Positions 46,636 to 55,720 of a stretch of 64,000 nt of DNA are shown piece after piece. Under the pieces are notes generated by a model that saw nothing but the letters and a program-made list of their open reading frames with translations, was not told where the DNA came from and did no database searches. Source of the DNA: Planctomycetes bacterium ADurb.Bin069 (GTDB lineage Bacteria > Planctomycetota > UBA8108 > UBA8890 > UBA8898). Every line of letters begins with the position of its first letter. The stretch's first letter is position 1. The position numbers were made by a program, and so were the translations under genes. The stretch lies in contig MWEK01000010.1 in assembly GCA_002070955.1 (NCBI GenBank), positions 62,001-126,000 on the forward strand, in the 5' to 3' direction.

Positions 46636-49600
46636 CTAGGGCATCGGCGCTAGGGTGAACTCCCGGATCTCGCCGAAACGGGAGATGCCCTCGGCCTCCA
46701 GTTGGAGCGCGACGCGCGCCGGGCCCGCCAGGCTCTCGGCGAGCACGAACTCGCCGAAGTCGGCATCGGCCAGGTAAGGCGTCCGCGCCGGGAGCGGCCG
46801 CCTGACGGCGATCTCCGACCCATGGCCCGCGGCGAGGAACACGCCGCCGCGCGCGCCGGCTTCGGCCGGCGGCAGCCACTCGGCCTCCTGGGTGTTGCCG
46901 GCGGAGACGCGCAGCGCCACGGGTTTCGCCGCCGCCACCTCGATGCGCCCGCCGCGCGGGACCGCGACCCACGCGCCGCTCCGGTCTTGAATTTCGACGC
47001 GGTTGAACTCCCCATTGAGGTATTTGGGCGGGTTGCGGCCGTTCAGCGGCGTGTTGCCGGCGGCCAGCGGCGGCGCGTTCGCCGACGTGGCGCCCGTCCC
47101 CGCGGTCTTGACGCCGAGCAGGAGGCCGCGCGCGGCGGCCTCGGCGTAGGCGGCCTTGCCCTCGTGGAAGGCGAGGCGCCAGTAGCCGCCCGCGTGCGCG
47201 TCGCGGTCGACGACGATCCACGTGTCCGGCGTGCGCGCCGCGCGCGGCGTCTTGAGGCGCGGCGCGTAGGCCGCGGCGTGCAGCGCCGCCGGCCGCGGCG
47301 TGCCGTCGGGGTTGCAGATGCCGAAGTCGCTGCGCTCGTCGACCCGATAGCCGCCCGGCCACCACCACGGCGCGGTCCCGTGGGCCCCGGCCGCGAGCAC
47401 CGTGCGGTAGAAGATCTCGTGATACTCGGCCTGGCGCGCGATGGCGGCTTCGTCGGGCCGCATGGCGTCGCGGTCCCAGACGCTCTGGCCGAACTCGGCC
47501 CAGAGGATCGGCTTGCCGCCCGTGGTGAAGGCGACGTAGCGGGTGATGAAGCCCGCGGCGTCCTCGCCGTCGCGCCCCGGCGGGATGGAATAGCCCTCGG
47601 GGCAGATGAAATCGATGTGCTTCACCGTCGCCGTCAGCGTGAAATCGTGAGGCAGCGTGTTGCCCTGCCTGAAGCTCACCAGATGCCGCGGATCGCAGGC
47701 GCGCAGGGCGCGCGTGGCGTCGTTCCACGCCCGGCTCATGCGGTCGTCCATGAAGCGCCGGTAGGCGGCCACCATGATCCGCCAGGGGCCGTCGCTGCCC
47801 AGCTCCCGGTCGGAGGGCGCGGCGACGGCTTCCCCGCGGCGCGGCACCTCCCGCCCCCAGTCCCGCTCGGCCGCCTCGATGGAGCCGTAACGCTCGACGA
47901 TCCAGTTTTCCCAGTCGCGATCCCAGCGCTGACGCTGGGTGCTGCCGAAGACCCAGTTGCCCGGCTCCCAGATGGTGTCGTAAGCGAAGAGCGCCGTGTT
48001 GTCCGCGAGATTCCCCGCCGCAACGATGGCGCGCACGGCCCGCTCGTCGAAGCCGAGAGGGGAGGCGGCGCCCAGATAGGCGAAGACCTTGATATCGCGC
48101 CGGCCGCAGCGGTCGAGGAAGTCCAAGACGTTCCTGATATGCGCGACGCCGGGCAGTTGGATGGCGACCATGTTCATGCCGAGCGCCGCGACGCGCGCCA
48201 GGTCGTCCTCCACTTCGTCGGGATCGTAATAGCCGCGGGTGAGCCAGCCCGTTCCGTAGTCCCGGGTATCCAGCCCGGCGACATATCGCGGCCAGAAGTT
48301 GACGCCCACGGGGTACCACTTCTTCCCCCGCAGCCGGAAGTCGCCGCCCGCAACGGTCACATACTCCTCGGCGGCCGGCGCCGCCCGCGGGAGGACGACG
48401 ATGGCGTGCTCGATGGCGTCGAGCACCGCGGCGCGGCTCCGAAGCTCGACCTTGACGGCGTAGCGCCCCTCCCCGAGGTTTTCGACGGGGCGCGGAGGAC
48501 GCACCACCGCCCGTGTGCCGGCCGCCGCGACGGCCGCGATCTCCGCGCTGAACACCGCCGCGGCTCCGTCCGGCGGAGACACCGTGAAGCGTACTTGGAC
48601 GTCCTTTTCCAACGCGCCCGCGTTGACGACCTCGGCCCCGAGCGCCACGGGTTCGCCCGGCCGGTAGGCGAAGGCCTCCGCGCCGGCTTCGCGCAAGAAC
48701 CGGCATTCCCGGCTGAGAAAGCGCGCCAGGCCCGCGACCGTTTCTCGGAGACCCGCGTCGAAGGCGGCGGGGCTCCACGCCTCCGGATCGTTGATCCCGA
48801 CGCACGCGATCACGGCGCCCTTGTAGGGCGGCGCGTGGTGGTAGAGCGCCCAGGCGGGGACGGCGCCGTCCTCCGCGGCCCGGCTCGACGCGAGCGGATA
48901 GCGCATCAGACGCCACTTGGCGTCGGCGCCGAACCCCTTGCCCGCGGGGCGCGCGAAGGGCCGGAAGGTCTTGGCGATGCCGGACGGCGCCTGCGGCGCG
49001 TCGCCGTAGAGCTTGTACGGCGGCCACACGGACTCGATGGGCGGGAGCGCGCCCGTCTCGAAGGTCAGGCCCGCGAAGGGGTTCGGGGCGGTGCCCACCT
49101 CGGCGACCCAGAACTTGTGCGGCCCGCCGTCGACCCGGGGCGTGTGGCTCGCCGAGACGCCGAGAACGATGCGCGCGACCCGCGCCGGGTCGCAGCGGTC
49201 GCCCGCGCTCCCGCGGCTTCCCGCGGTGGGGGAGTCGAACCAGTAGTGAAAATCCTCGGGACTCAGCGTGAAGCGCTTCCAGGCCGGCTCCAGCGTAATC
49301 GTTGCGATCCAGCGCGAGCCGTCTTCCTCGTTGAGCTCGATGGCGAGCTGCGGGGTGCGCCCGTCGCCCCGCGCCCAAAGGCACAAAAGCTCGTGTCCCT
49401 CGGCGAACATGCGCGGGAGCGCCGGCGAGCCGCACGTGAACCAACCGCTGAGCCGCTCCATGGACACGGCCAGACAGTTCCCCTTGCCGCCGGGGGCGCC
49501 GGCCTCGCGGGCGAGCCGCGCCGGCAGCGCGGGATCGTTGGTGGCGCGCGTCCAGGTCCGGAGGGCGGCCTCGTCCTCGAAGTCGAGCACCACGCGCGCG

Positions 49601-50028
49601 GCGGCGATGGTCTGAAGCTCGGCGACGATGCCCGCGCGGTCGATCCAGCCGCCGCGGAGGCGCCACACCGGATTTTGGAAGGGCGGGCCGCCCAAGAGGA
49701 GCAGCTTGCCGCCCCGCTCCAGGTAGGCCGCCAAAGGCGCGAATCCCTGGGCGGGATAGGAGCGCGCGTTGGGAATCACGTAAAGGGAGAGCGCCGCGTG
49801 CGCGCGCCCGTCGCAGGCGGCGGCGCCGTCCAGCAGCGCGACCTCGCCGCCCAAGCCGTTCCGGAAGCTTTCCGCCAGCCGCGCCGGCAGGGTCGCGTCG
49901 CCGCCGGGGAGGGTTTCGCTGAAGATGCCGATCTTCAGCGCGGCGGCGGCGGCTCCCGCCGGAGCCGCGAGAAGGAGCGCGGGCGCAAGGCGCAGCGCGA
50001 GCACGAAGCACCGTCTCTTATTCGTCAT
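46636..50028 (-). CDS. Large secreted glycoside-hydrolase-like protein (clan A type barrel)
   Basis: 1130-aa exported protein: signal peptide (about 1-30), a glutaminase/ThuA-like segment (about 30-140, LKIGIFSETLPGG), carbohydrate-binding-like module (about 140-320), Ig-like beta region (about 455-550), then a TIM barrel (about 555-890) with WEPGNW as probable acid/base Glu and KPILWAEFGQSVWD as probable nucleophile Glu, as in GH2, GH5 and GH42 enzymes, and a C-terminal beta region. I cannot assign a GH family. Start: ATG 50028; promoter listed. 148 bp follow before the transporter gene on the same strand. Confidence 0.72.
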   Translation of the reverse strand: MTNKRRCFVLALRLAPALLLAAPAGAAAAALKIGIFSETLPGGDATLPARLAESFRNGLGGEVALLDGAAACDGRAHAALSLYVIPNARSYPAQGFAPLAAYLERGGKLLLLGGPPFQNPVWRLRGGWIDRAGIVAELQTIAAARVVLDFEDEAALRTWTRATNDPALPARLAREAGAPGGKGNCLAVSMERLSGWFTCGSPALPRMFAEGHELLCLWARGDGRTPQLAIELNEEDGSRWIATITLEPAWKRFTLSPEDFHYWFDSPTAGSRGSAGDRCDPARVARIVLGVSASHTPRVDGGPHKFWVAEVGTAPNPFAGLTFETGALPPIESVWPPYKLYGDAPQAPSGIAKTFRPFARPAGKGFGADAKWRLMRYPLASSRAAEDGAVPAWALYHHAPPYKGAVIACVGINDPEAWSPAAFDAGLRETVAGLARFLSRECRFLREAGAEAFAYRPGEPVALGAEVVNAGALEKDVQVRFTVSPPDGAAAVFSAEIAAVAAAGTRAVVRPPRPVENLGEGRYAVKVELRSRAAVLDAIEHAIVVLPRAAPAAEEYVTVAGGDFRLRGKKWYPVGVNFWPRYVAGLDTRDYGTGWLTRGYYDPDEVEDDLARVAALGMNMVAIQLPGVAHIRNVLDFLDRCGRRDIKVFAYLGAASPLGFDERAVRAIVAAGNLADNTALFAYDTIWEPGNWVFGSTQRQRWDRDWENWIVERYGSIEAAERDWGREVPRRGEAVAAPSDRELGSDGPWRIMVAAYRRFMDDRMSRAWNDATRALRACDPRHLVSFRQGNTLPHDFTLTATVKHIDFICPEGYSIPPGRDGEDAAGFITRYVAFTTGGKPILWAEFGQSVWDRDAMRPDEAAIARQAEYHEIFYRTVLAAGAHGTAPWWWPGGYRVDERSDFGICNPDGTPRPAALHAAAYAPRLKTPRAARTPDTWIVVDRDAHAGGYWRLAFHEGKAAYAEAAARGLLLGVKTAGTGATSANAPPLAAGNTPLNGRNPPKYLNGEFNRVEIQDRSGAWVAVPRGGRIEVAAAKPVALRVSAGNTQEAEWLPPAEAGARGGVFLAAGHGSEIAVRRPLPARTPYLADADFGEFVLAESLAGPARVALQLEAEGISRFGEIREFTLAPMP

Positions 50029-50047
50029 GGTTTCTGTCCTCGCCGCT

Positions 50048-50077
50048 ACTATAGGTGGACGCGGCGGACGGCGTCAA
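50048..50077 (-). promoter_or_regulatory. Predicted promoter of the large glycosidase gene
   Basis: Minus-strand TTGACG (50072-50077), 18 bp, TATAGT (50048-50053), 20 bp before the ATG at 50028. Confidence 0.55.
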
Positions 50078-50137
50078 CCGCGGCGAGCCGGAGACGCGCG
50101 GCGCACGGGAAAGGCCGCCGCGCGCGGGGCGCGCGGC

Positions 50138-51589
50138 TCACACCGTGTAGGTCGACGCCGCCGTTTCGCCGCCCCGCCCCGTCCAGTTGGTGTGGAAGAA
50201 TTGGCCGCGCGGCTTGTCGACCCGCTCGTAGGTGTGGGCGCCGAAGTAGTCGCGCTGCGCCTGGAGCAGGTTCGCCGGCAGGCGCTCGTGGCGATAGGAG
50301 TCGTAATAGGCCAGCGCCGAGGTCATGGCGGGCGCCGGGATCCCCAGCGCGACGGCGGTGGATGCGACGCGGCGCCAGCTCGTCTGGGCGTTCGTCACCG
50401 CCTCCTTGAAGAACGGGTCCAACAGCAGGTTCGGAAGGTCCGGGGCGCGGTCGAAGGCCGCCTTGATCTTGTCAAGAAACACGGACCTGATAATGCACCC
50501 CCCGCGCCACATGAGCGCGATGCCGCCGTAGTTGAGGTTCCAGCCGTAGTCCTTGGCGGCGGCGCGCATGAGCTGGTAGCCCTGGGCGTAGCTGGCGATC
50601 TTGGAGGCGTAGAGCGCGCGCCTGAGATCGTCGACGAAAGATGCCTTGCGGCCCGCGAATCGCGCCCGAGGCTTCGGGAGCACCGCCGACGCCGCGACGC
50701 GCTCCTCCTTCATAGCCGAAAGGCAGCGGGCGAACACGGCCTCGCTGATCAGGGTCAGCGGCTGGCCGGCGTCCAGCGCGGCGATGACGGTCCACTTGCC
50801 CGTGCCCTTCTGGCCCGCCGCGTCGAGGATCAGGTCGATGACCTCCTCGCCCTCCTCGTTCTTGTAGGCCAGGATGTCCCGGGTGATCTCGATCAGGTAG
50901 GACTCCAGTTCGCCCCGGTTCCACTCCGCGAAGACCGCGTGCATGTCGGCGTTGCTCAGGCCGAGAGCCGCGCGCAACAGGTGGTACGTCTCGCAGATGA
51001 GCTGCATGTCGCCGTATTCGATGCCGTTGTGGACCATCTTGACGAAGTGCCCGGCGCCGTTCTCCCCGACCCAGTCGCAGCACGGCTGCCCATCGCCGGT
51101 CTTGGCGGCGATCGCCTGGAAGATCGGTTTGACGTGGGGCCATGCGGCGGGCGATCCGCCCGGCATGATCGAGGGCCCGAGGAGCGCGCCTTCCTCTCCG
51201 CCCGAGACGCCCGTGCCGATGTAGAGCTTGCCGTCCTGCTCCACGCGGGCCGTGCGGCGGGCGGTGTCGGGGAAGTGCGAGTTGCCGCCGTCGATCAGGA
51301 TGTCGCCGGGCGCCAGATGCGGCAGCAGCTCCTCGATGAGCTCGTCCACGGCGCTCCCGGCCTTCACCATCATCATGACGATGCGCGGCGACCGGAGGCT
51401 GGCGCACAGCTCCGCGATGGAGCGGCAGCCGATGATGTTCTTGCCCTTGCCGCGGCCTTCCAGGAACTTGTCCACCTTGGCGATCGTGCGGTTGTAGACC
51501 GCGACGGTGAAGCCCTTGCTCTCCATGTTGAGAACGAGGTTCTCGCCCATCACGGCCAGGCCGATCAAACCGATTTGTCCCTTGCCCAT
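50138..51589 (-). CDS. gnd: 6-phosphogluconate dehydrogenase, decarboxylating
   Basis: 483-aa pentose-phosphate-pathway enzyme converting 6-phosphogluconate to ribulose 5-phosphate with NADP+. Seen: N-terminal GLIGLAVMGENLVLNM (the fingerprint alanine is GLAVMG), YNRT, DGGNSHFPDT, GTGVSGGEEGA, and the catalytic K-x-x-HNGIEYGDMQL block, followed by the all-helical domain. Full length for the family. Start: ATG 51589 with GGCGGAG. Promoter at 51671-51698. Downstream of it, on the same strand, lie the glycosidase and transporter genes, consistent with sugar catabolism. Confidence 0.96.
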   Translation of the reverse strand: MGKGQIGLIGLAVMGENLVLNMESKGFTVAVYNRTIAKVDKFLEGRGKGKNIIGCRSIAELCASLRSPRIVMMMVKAGSAVDELIEELLPHLAPGDILIDGGNSHFPDTARRTARVEQDGKLYIGTGVSGGEEGALLGPSIMPGGSPAAWPHVKPIFQAIAAKTGDGQPCCDWVGENGAGHFVKMVHNGIEYGDMQLICETYHLLRAALGLSNADMHAVFAEWNRGELESYLIEITRDILAYKNEEGEEVIDLILDAAGQKGTGKWTVIAALDAGQPLTLISEAVFARCLSAMKEERVAASAVLPKPRARFAGRKASFVDDLRRALYASKIASYAQGYQLMRAAAKDYGWNLNYGGIALMWRGGCIIRSVFLDKIKAAFDRAPDLPNLLLDPFFKEAVTNAQTSWRRVASTAVALGIPAPAMTSALAYYDSYRHERLPANLLQAQRDYFGAHTYERVDKPRGQFFHTNWTGRGGETAASTYTV

Positions 51590-51670
51590 GAAGCTCCGCC
51601 TTTCAGTAATCGCCGCTCGGCCCGTTGTCGGCGGCCCGGCGCCCGGATCGCCGACGGAATCGCCTCCCTA

Positions 51671-51698
51671 TCGTTAATGAGGCTGCAGCGCTTGTCAA
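51671..51698 (-). promoter_or_regulatory. Predicted gnd promoter
   Basis: Minus-strand consensus TTGACA (51693-51698), 16 bp, TAACGA (51671-51676). It is divergent from a TATCAT element (51734-51739) that may serve the znuA-like gene. Confidence 0.55.
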
Positions 51699-51773
51699 GA
51701 GGGTGCGCGCTGGATCGCGGCCCGCGCGGGCGCTATCATTGCCTACCGTGGCAGGCATGCGGAGAGTCGATCG

Positions 51774-52670
51774 ATGAGAACCGGGAGCCCGCGGGGCGCA
51801 TTGGGCGCCTGGCCGCTGCTCTTACTCCTCGCGGCGGGTTGCGGACGTTCCGCGCCGCCGCCCGGCGGGGACGGGCGCCTGACGGCGTTCGCGACGATCG
51901 GACCCGTCGCCTGGGCCGTCGAGCGCATCGCGGGGCCGCGCGCACGGGTCGAACTGCTCGTGCCGGGCGGCCAGTCCCACGAGGCCTTTGCGCCGGCGCC
52001 GCGGCAGATCGAGGATCTCACGCGCGCGGCGGTGTGGTTTCGGACCGTGCTGCCCTTCGAGGAGGCGTTGAGCGCGCGGATTGCGCGGGCGGCGCCGCAT
52101 TTGCGCATCGTCGATGTCACCGCCGGCGTGCGTATGCGCCCGGCGGAGGCGCACGGGCACGAGGGCGGGGAGCACGCCGAGGGAGTCGACATTCACGTGT
52201 GGCTCGATCCGCAAAACATGAAGATCCACGCCCGGGCGATCTGCGAGACGCTGTGCGCCCTGGCGCCGTCCGGCGCGGAGCAGTTCCGCGCCAACGCCGC
52301 GGCCCTCGCGTCCGAGCTCGACGCCGTCGATGCCGCCATCGCGGCGCAATTGGCGCCCTGCAAGGGCGCTAGCATGTACGTGTTCCACCCCGCCTTCGGG
52401 TACTTCGCCGACCGCTACGGGCTGGTGCAGCGGGCCATCGAGGTCGAGGGCAAGGAGCCGACGCCGCGGCAGCTCGCCGCGCTCGTCGCCCGGGCGCGCG
52501 CGGACGGCGTGCGGACGGTGTTCGTCCAGGCGCAGTACCCGGCCCGCGGCGCAAGGCACATCGCCGCGTCGATCGGCGCCGAGGTGGCCGAGCTCGACCC
52601 GACGGCGCGGGACTACATCGCCAATCTCGAAGGAATGGCGGCGCTGCTGCGCGCGGCGCTGGCGCCCTAA
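51774..52670 (+). CDS. ZnuA/TroA-type metal-binding lipoprotein
   Basis: 298-aa extracytoplasmic solute-binding protein for Zn2+ or Mn2+. Signal with lipobox LLAAGC (about 18-23), metal histidines in GGQSHEAFAP, VDIHVWLDP and FHPAFGYFADRYG, a short His/Glu-rich loop (AHGHEGGEHAEG) typical of ZnuA, and the ending ELDPTARDYI with the last acidic ligand. No ATPase or permease gene is adjacent, so it must use components encoded elsewhere. Start: ATG 51774 with GGAGAG. The 32-bp distance to ccsA suggests cotranscription with the heme operon. Confidence 0.87.
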   Translation: MRTGSPRGALGAWPLLLLLAAGCGRSAPPPGGDGRLTAFATIGPVAWAVERIAGPRARVELLVPGGQSHEAFAPAPRQIEDLTRAAVWFRTVLPFEEALSARIARAAPHLRIVDVTAGVRMRPAEAHGHEGGEHAEGVDIHVWLDPQNMKIHARAICETLCALAPSGAEQFRANAAALASELDAVDAAIAAQLAPCKGASMYVFHPAFGYFADRYGLVQRAIEVEGKEPTPRQLAALVARARADGVRTVFVQAQYPARGARHIAASIGAEVAELDPTARDYIANLEGMAALLRAALAP

Positions 52671-52702
52671 GGGCGGCCGCGGGCCGCGGGGAGAGCGCGA
52701 CG

Positions 52703-53515
52703 ATGGAGCAAGCCGCACGACTGCTGGCGGGGTTCCTGCCCGCCGCCTACGCGATCGTCTGGTGCCTCTACGCGGGGCTGCTCGCCGGCGACTGCTCCGC
52801 CGCCTTCAAGAAAACCGCGTTCCGCGCCCTGGCGGCCCTGGCGGCGCTGCACTTTCTAGCCCTCGGCTGCCGCGCCGTGGCGCTGGACCGCTGCCCGCTC
52901 ATCGGCGGCTTGGAACTGGTGTCCTTTCTGGCCTTCGCGATCACCGTCATCCACCTCATCGTCGAACGGCTGACGGGGTACCAGACGCCGGGCATCGCGG
53001 CGCTGGGGCTCGCCCTCGTGCTCCAGACGATCGCGTCTTCGTTCTGGGGGTACGAGCATGGAGCGGATCAGAGACTGCGTCCGTGGGCGGTGCACCTCCA
53101 CGCCGGCCTGGGCATCGGCGGCCACGCCGGGTTTCTGACGGGCGCGACCTACGCGCTGGTGTACCTGACCCTGTACCGGCAGATCAAGACGCGCCGGCTC
53201 GGCCGGTTGTGGGAGCGGCTCCCGCCCCTGGAGACCATGCAGCGGATGAGCGTCTGGGCGCTCCGCCTGGGCCTGTGCTCCCTTACCGCCGCGATCGCGA
53301 TCGGACTGGCGCGGGCGTGGCGGGATGGGCTCAACCCGCAACCGCTCTGGACCAGCGGCGTGAGCTGGCTCCTTTTCGGAGCGCTGCTGGGCATCGGACG
53401 GCGCCTGCCCCTGAGCGGCATGCGCTTCGCCGCCGCGGCCGCCTGCGCGGCACTGGTGGATCTCGTGCTTCTGGTTTTCACGGAATACCTCCACGGGAGG
53501 CATCTGGGGCTCTGA
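52703..53515 (+). CDS. CcsA/HemX-like cytochrome c assembly membrane protein
   Basis: 270-aa protein with eight hydrophobic helices. The tryptophan-rich/histidine features of the heme-handling CcsA/HemX family are reduced but recognisable: HLHAGLGIGGHAGFLTGA in the centre and WTSGVSWLLFGALLG near the end. Such proteins pass heme across the membrane or regulate HemA. Start: ATG 52703 (GGGGAGAG upstream). The stop and the hemA start share one base (TGATG), so translation is coupled; this HemX-HemA order is common. Confidence 0.8.
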   Translation: MEQAARLLAGFLPAAYAIVWCLYAGLLAGDCSAAFKKTAFRALAALAALHFLALGCRAVALDRCPLIGGLELVSFLAFAITVIHLIVERLTGYQTPGIAALGLALVLQTIASSFWGYEHGADQRLRPWAVHLHAGLGIGGHAGFLTGATYALVYLTLYRQIKTRRLGRLWERLPPLETMQRMSVWALRLGLCSLTAAIAIGLARAWRDGLNPQPLWTSGVSWLLFGALLGIGRRLPLSGMRFAAAAACAALVDLVLLVFTEYLHGRHLGL

Positions 53516-54828
53516 TGGCAACGCGTGCCGCGCCGGCCGAATTCTTCCTCTGGGGCGTGAGCCACCGCACGGCGCCGCTCCCCGTGCGCGAGCTGTGGGC
53601 GCTCGACCATGGGGAAGCCGCCCGCGCGGCGGCCGAATTCCACGCGATCACGGGGGGGCAGGTCGTCGTGCTCGCCACCTGCAACCGCACTGAATCCTAC
53701 TTTTATTGCGCCGGCGAGCCGCCGCTCGCCGCGCTGGAGGCGGCCCTCGCCGCGATCAAGGGCCGGGCGGTGGACCCGCACGGCCGCGCCGTCTTTCACA
53801 CGCACGCGGGCCTGGAGACCGTGCAGCACCTCTTCGAGGTGGCCGGCGGCCTGGATTCCCAGATTCTCGGGGAGACCGAAATTCAAGGCCAGGTGCGCGA
53901 CGCCCTCAAGCTGGCGCGCGAGGCCGGCGCATGCGGCGCCGACATGGGGCGGCTCTTCGATCACGCGCTGCGCGCCGGCAAGCGCGTTCGAAGCGAAACG
54001 CGCCTGAGCGAGGGCGTCCTGTCGGCCGGCCAGGCGGGGGTGCTCCTGGCCGGGCGGGTCGTCGGCGATCTGCGGAGGGTCGAGGCGCTCCTGATCGGCA
54101 GCGGCGAAATCGGCGCCCTGACGGCGCGGGCCCTCATGGCCGCGGGTGTGCGGCGGCTCCGGGTGACGAGCCGAACCGAGGAGCACGCGCGGGCCCTCGC
54201 GCGCCGGTTCGACGCCGAGGCGATCCCCTTTCAGGAGGCGCAGGCCGCCATGGCCGCCAGCGACCTGGTGGTCTCGTCCACCTCGGCGCCGGCCGGTCTC
54301 TTCGACAAGGCTTCCCTGGCGCCGTTCCTGCGGCGCCGGGCGCATCGGCCCCTCGTCGTCATCGACTTGGCGGTGCCGCGCGACTTCGCGCCCGACACGG
54401 CCGAGCTCGAGTGCGTGTTCCTACACGATCTGGACGATGTCGAGGCCCTTGTGGCGCAGAGCCAGACGGCGCGGGAGGCGGAAATCCCGCGGGCGCGGTT
54501 GATCGTCGAGGAGGAGGCGCGGAAGTTCGCGGCCATGCACGCCTTCCGCCTGGAGGTCGAGCCCGTCGTGCGCGCCTTCGTCGAAGCGGCGGACGCCTGG
54601 CAGCGCGAGGAATTGGCGCGCCGGGCCGACGAACTGCCGCCCGAGGCGCGGGACAAGGTGGCGGCGCTTGTGCGCCGGCTAGTTCACAAGGTGCTCTTCA
54701 CGCCCCTGAATCGCCTCAAGACCCTCAGGAACCGGGGCGATCTCACGCCGGAGGCTCTGGCCCTCGTCCGCGAGATTTTCGAAATCGAAACCGATGGCGA
54801 CGATCCGAATCGGCACACGGGGCAGTGA
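53515..54828 (+). CDS. hemA: Glutamyl-tRNA reductase
   Basis: 437-aa first enzyme of C5 heme synthesis: reduces Glu-tRNA to glutamate-1-semialdehyde with NADPH. Seen: WGVSHRTAPLPVRE, catalytic Cys56 in ATCNRTE, GGLDSQILGETEIQGQVRDA, NADPH Rossmann segment LLIGSGEIGALTA (about 190-205), and the C-terminal dimerisation helices. Start: ATG 53515, fixed by the conserved N-terminus and by coupling to the preceding stop. Its 3' end overlaps hemC by 35 nt. Confidence 0.95.
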   Translation: MATRAAPAEFFLWGVSHRTAPLPVRELWALDHGEAARAAAEFHAITGGQVVVLATCNRTESYFYCAGEPPLAALEAALAAIKGRAVDPHGRAVFHTHAGLETVQHLFEVAGGLDSQILGETEIQGQVRDALKLAREAGACGADMGRLFDHALRAGKRVRSETRLSEGVLSAGQAGVLLAGRVVGDLRRVEALLIGSGEIGALTARALMAAGVRRLRVTSRTEEHARALARRFDAEAIPFQEAQAAMAASDLVVSSTSAPAGLFDKASLAPFLRRRAHRPLVVIDLAVPRDFAPDTAELECVFLHDLDDVEALVAQSQTAREAEIPRARLIVEEEARKFAAMHAFRLEVEPVVRAFVEAADAWQREELARRADELPPEARDKVAALVRRLVHKVLFTPLNRLKTLRNRGDLTPEALALVREIFEIETDGDDPNRHTGQ

Positions 54829-55720
54829 GCTGGCCCGCGCGCAGGCCGGCGCCGTGGCGGCGGTCCTGGAGCGGGCGGGCTTCCGGGTGGAGACGGTGCT
54901 CCTGCGCACCTTGGGCGATCGCGCCCGCGACGCGCGCTTCAGCGAACTCGGTCCCGGCTCCTTCACCAAGGCGCTCGATGACGCCTTGTGCGCCGGCGCC
55001 ATCGATTGCGCCGTGCACAGCGCCAAGGATGTCCCCACCGACATCCCCCCCGAGATCGAGATCGCGGCGTTCGTCGCCCGCGAAGCGCCCGAGGATGTCG
55101 CGGTGCTGGCGGACGGCGTCGAGCGCCTCGCCGACCTGGCCGCGGGCGCCTGCGTCGGCACCTCGAGCACGCGGCGCCGCGCCTTTCTTCTCAACCTTCA
55201 CCCCGGCCTGGCCACCGCCGAGCTGCGCGGCAACATCCACACGCGCCTCCGTAAAATCGAGGCGCAGCGCCTCGCCGGCGCCATCCTCGCCCGCGCGGGG
55301 CTCGCGCGGCTGGGCCTGGAGGATCGCGCGACGGAGGTGCTCGACCCGCGTGTGTTCGTGCCCGCGCCCGGGCAGGGGGCGCTGGCCGTGAGCGCCATCG
55401 GCCGCGGCGCCTTCGCCGCCGACCTCCGGGCGCTGCTGGACGACGCGCCGACCCGCGCGGCGGTTGAGGCCGAGCGGGCCTTCCTGAGCCGTCTCGGCGG
55501 CGGCTGCCAGGTTCCGGCGGGCGCCCACGCTCGGTGCGATGGGACGCGCCTCGTGCTCCATGCCGCCGTGCTGGCGCCCGACGGCGGGCAGTGTCTCCGG
55601 AGCGCCGTCGAAGGCCGTGCCGATGCCCCCGCGCAGGCGGGCTTCCGCGCGGCCGAGGACCTTCTGCACGCGGGCGGCGATGCGCTCGTGCGCCGCGCCC
55701 GCGGGGGATGCGCGTCGTGA
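54794..55720 (+). CDS. hemC: Porphobilinogen deaminase (hydroxymethylbilane synthase)
   Basis: 308-aa enzyme joining four porphobilinogens to hydroxymethylbilane. Seen: IRIGTRGSELARAQA, DCAVHSAKDVPTDIPPEI, TSSTRRRAFL, and the dipyrromethane-cofactor cysteine in LGGGCQVPAGAHA. Start: ATG 54794, 35 nt inside hemA; its ribosome site lies within the hemA coding region. Followed by hemD without a gap. Confidence 0.95.
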   Translation: MATIRIGTRGSELARAQAGAVAAVLERAGFRVETVLLRTLGDRARDARFSELGPGSFTKALDDALCAGAIDCAVHSAKDVPTDIPPEIEIAAFVAREAPEDVAVLADGVERLADLAAGACVGTSSTRRRAFLLNLHPGLATAELRGNIHTRLRKIEAQRLAGAILARAGLARLGLEDRATEVLDPRVFVPAPGQGALAVSAIGRGAFAADLRALLDDAPTRAAVEAERAFLSRLGGGCQVPAGAHARCDGTRLVLHAAVLAPDGGQCLRSAVEGRADAPAQAGFRAAEDLLHAGGDALVRRARGGCAS

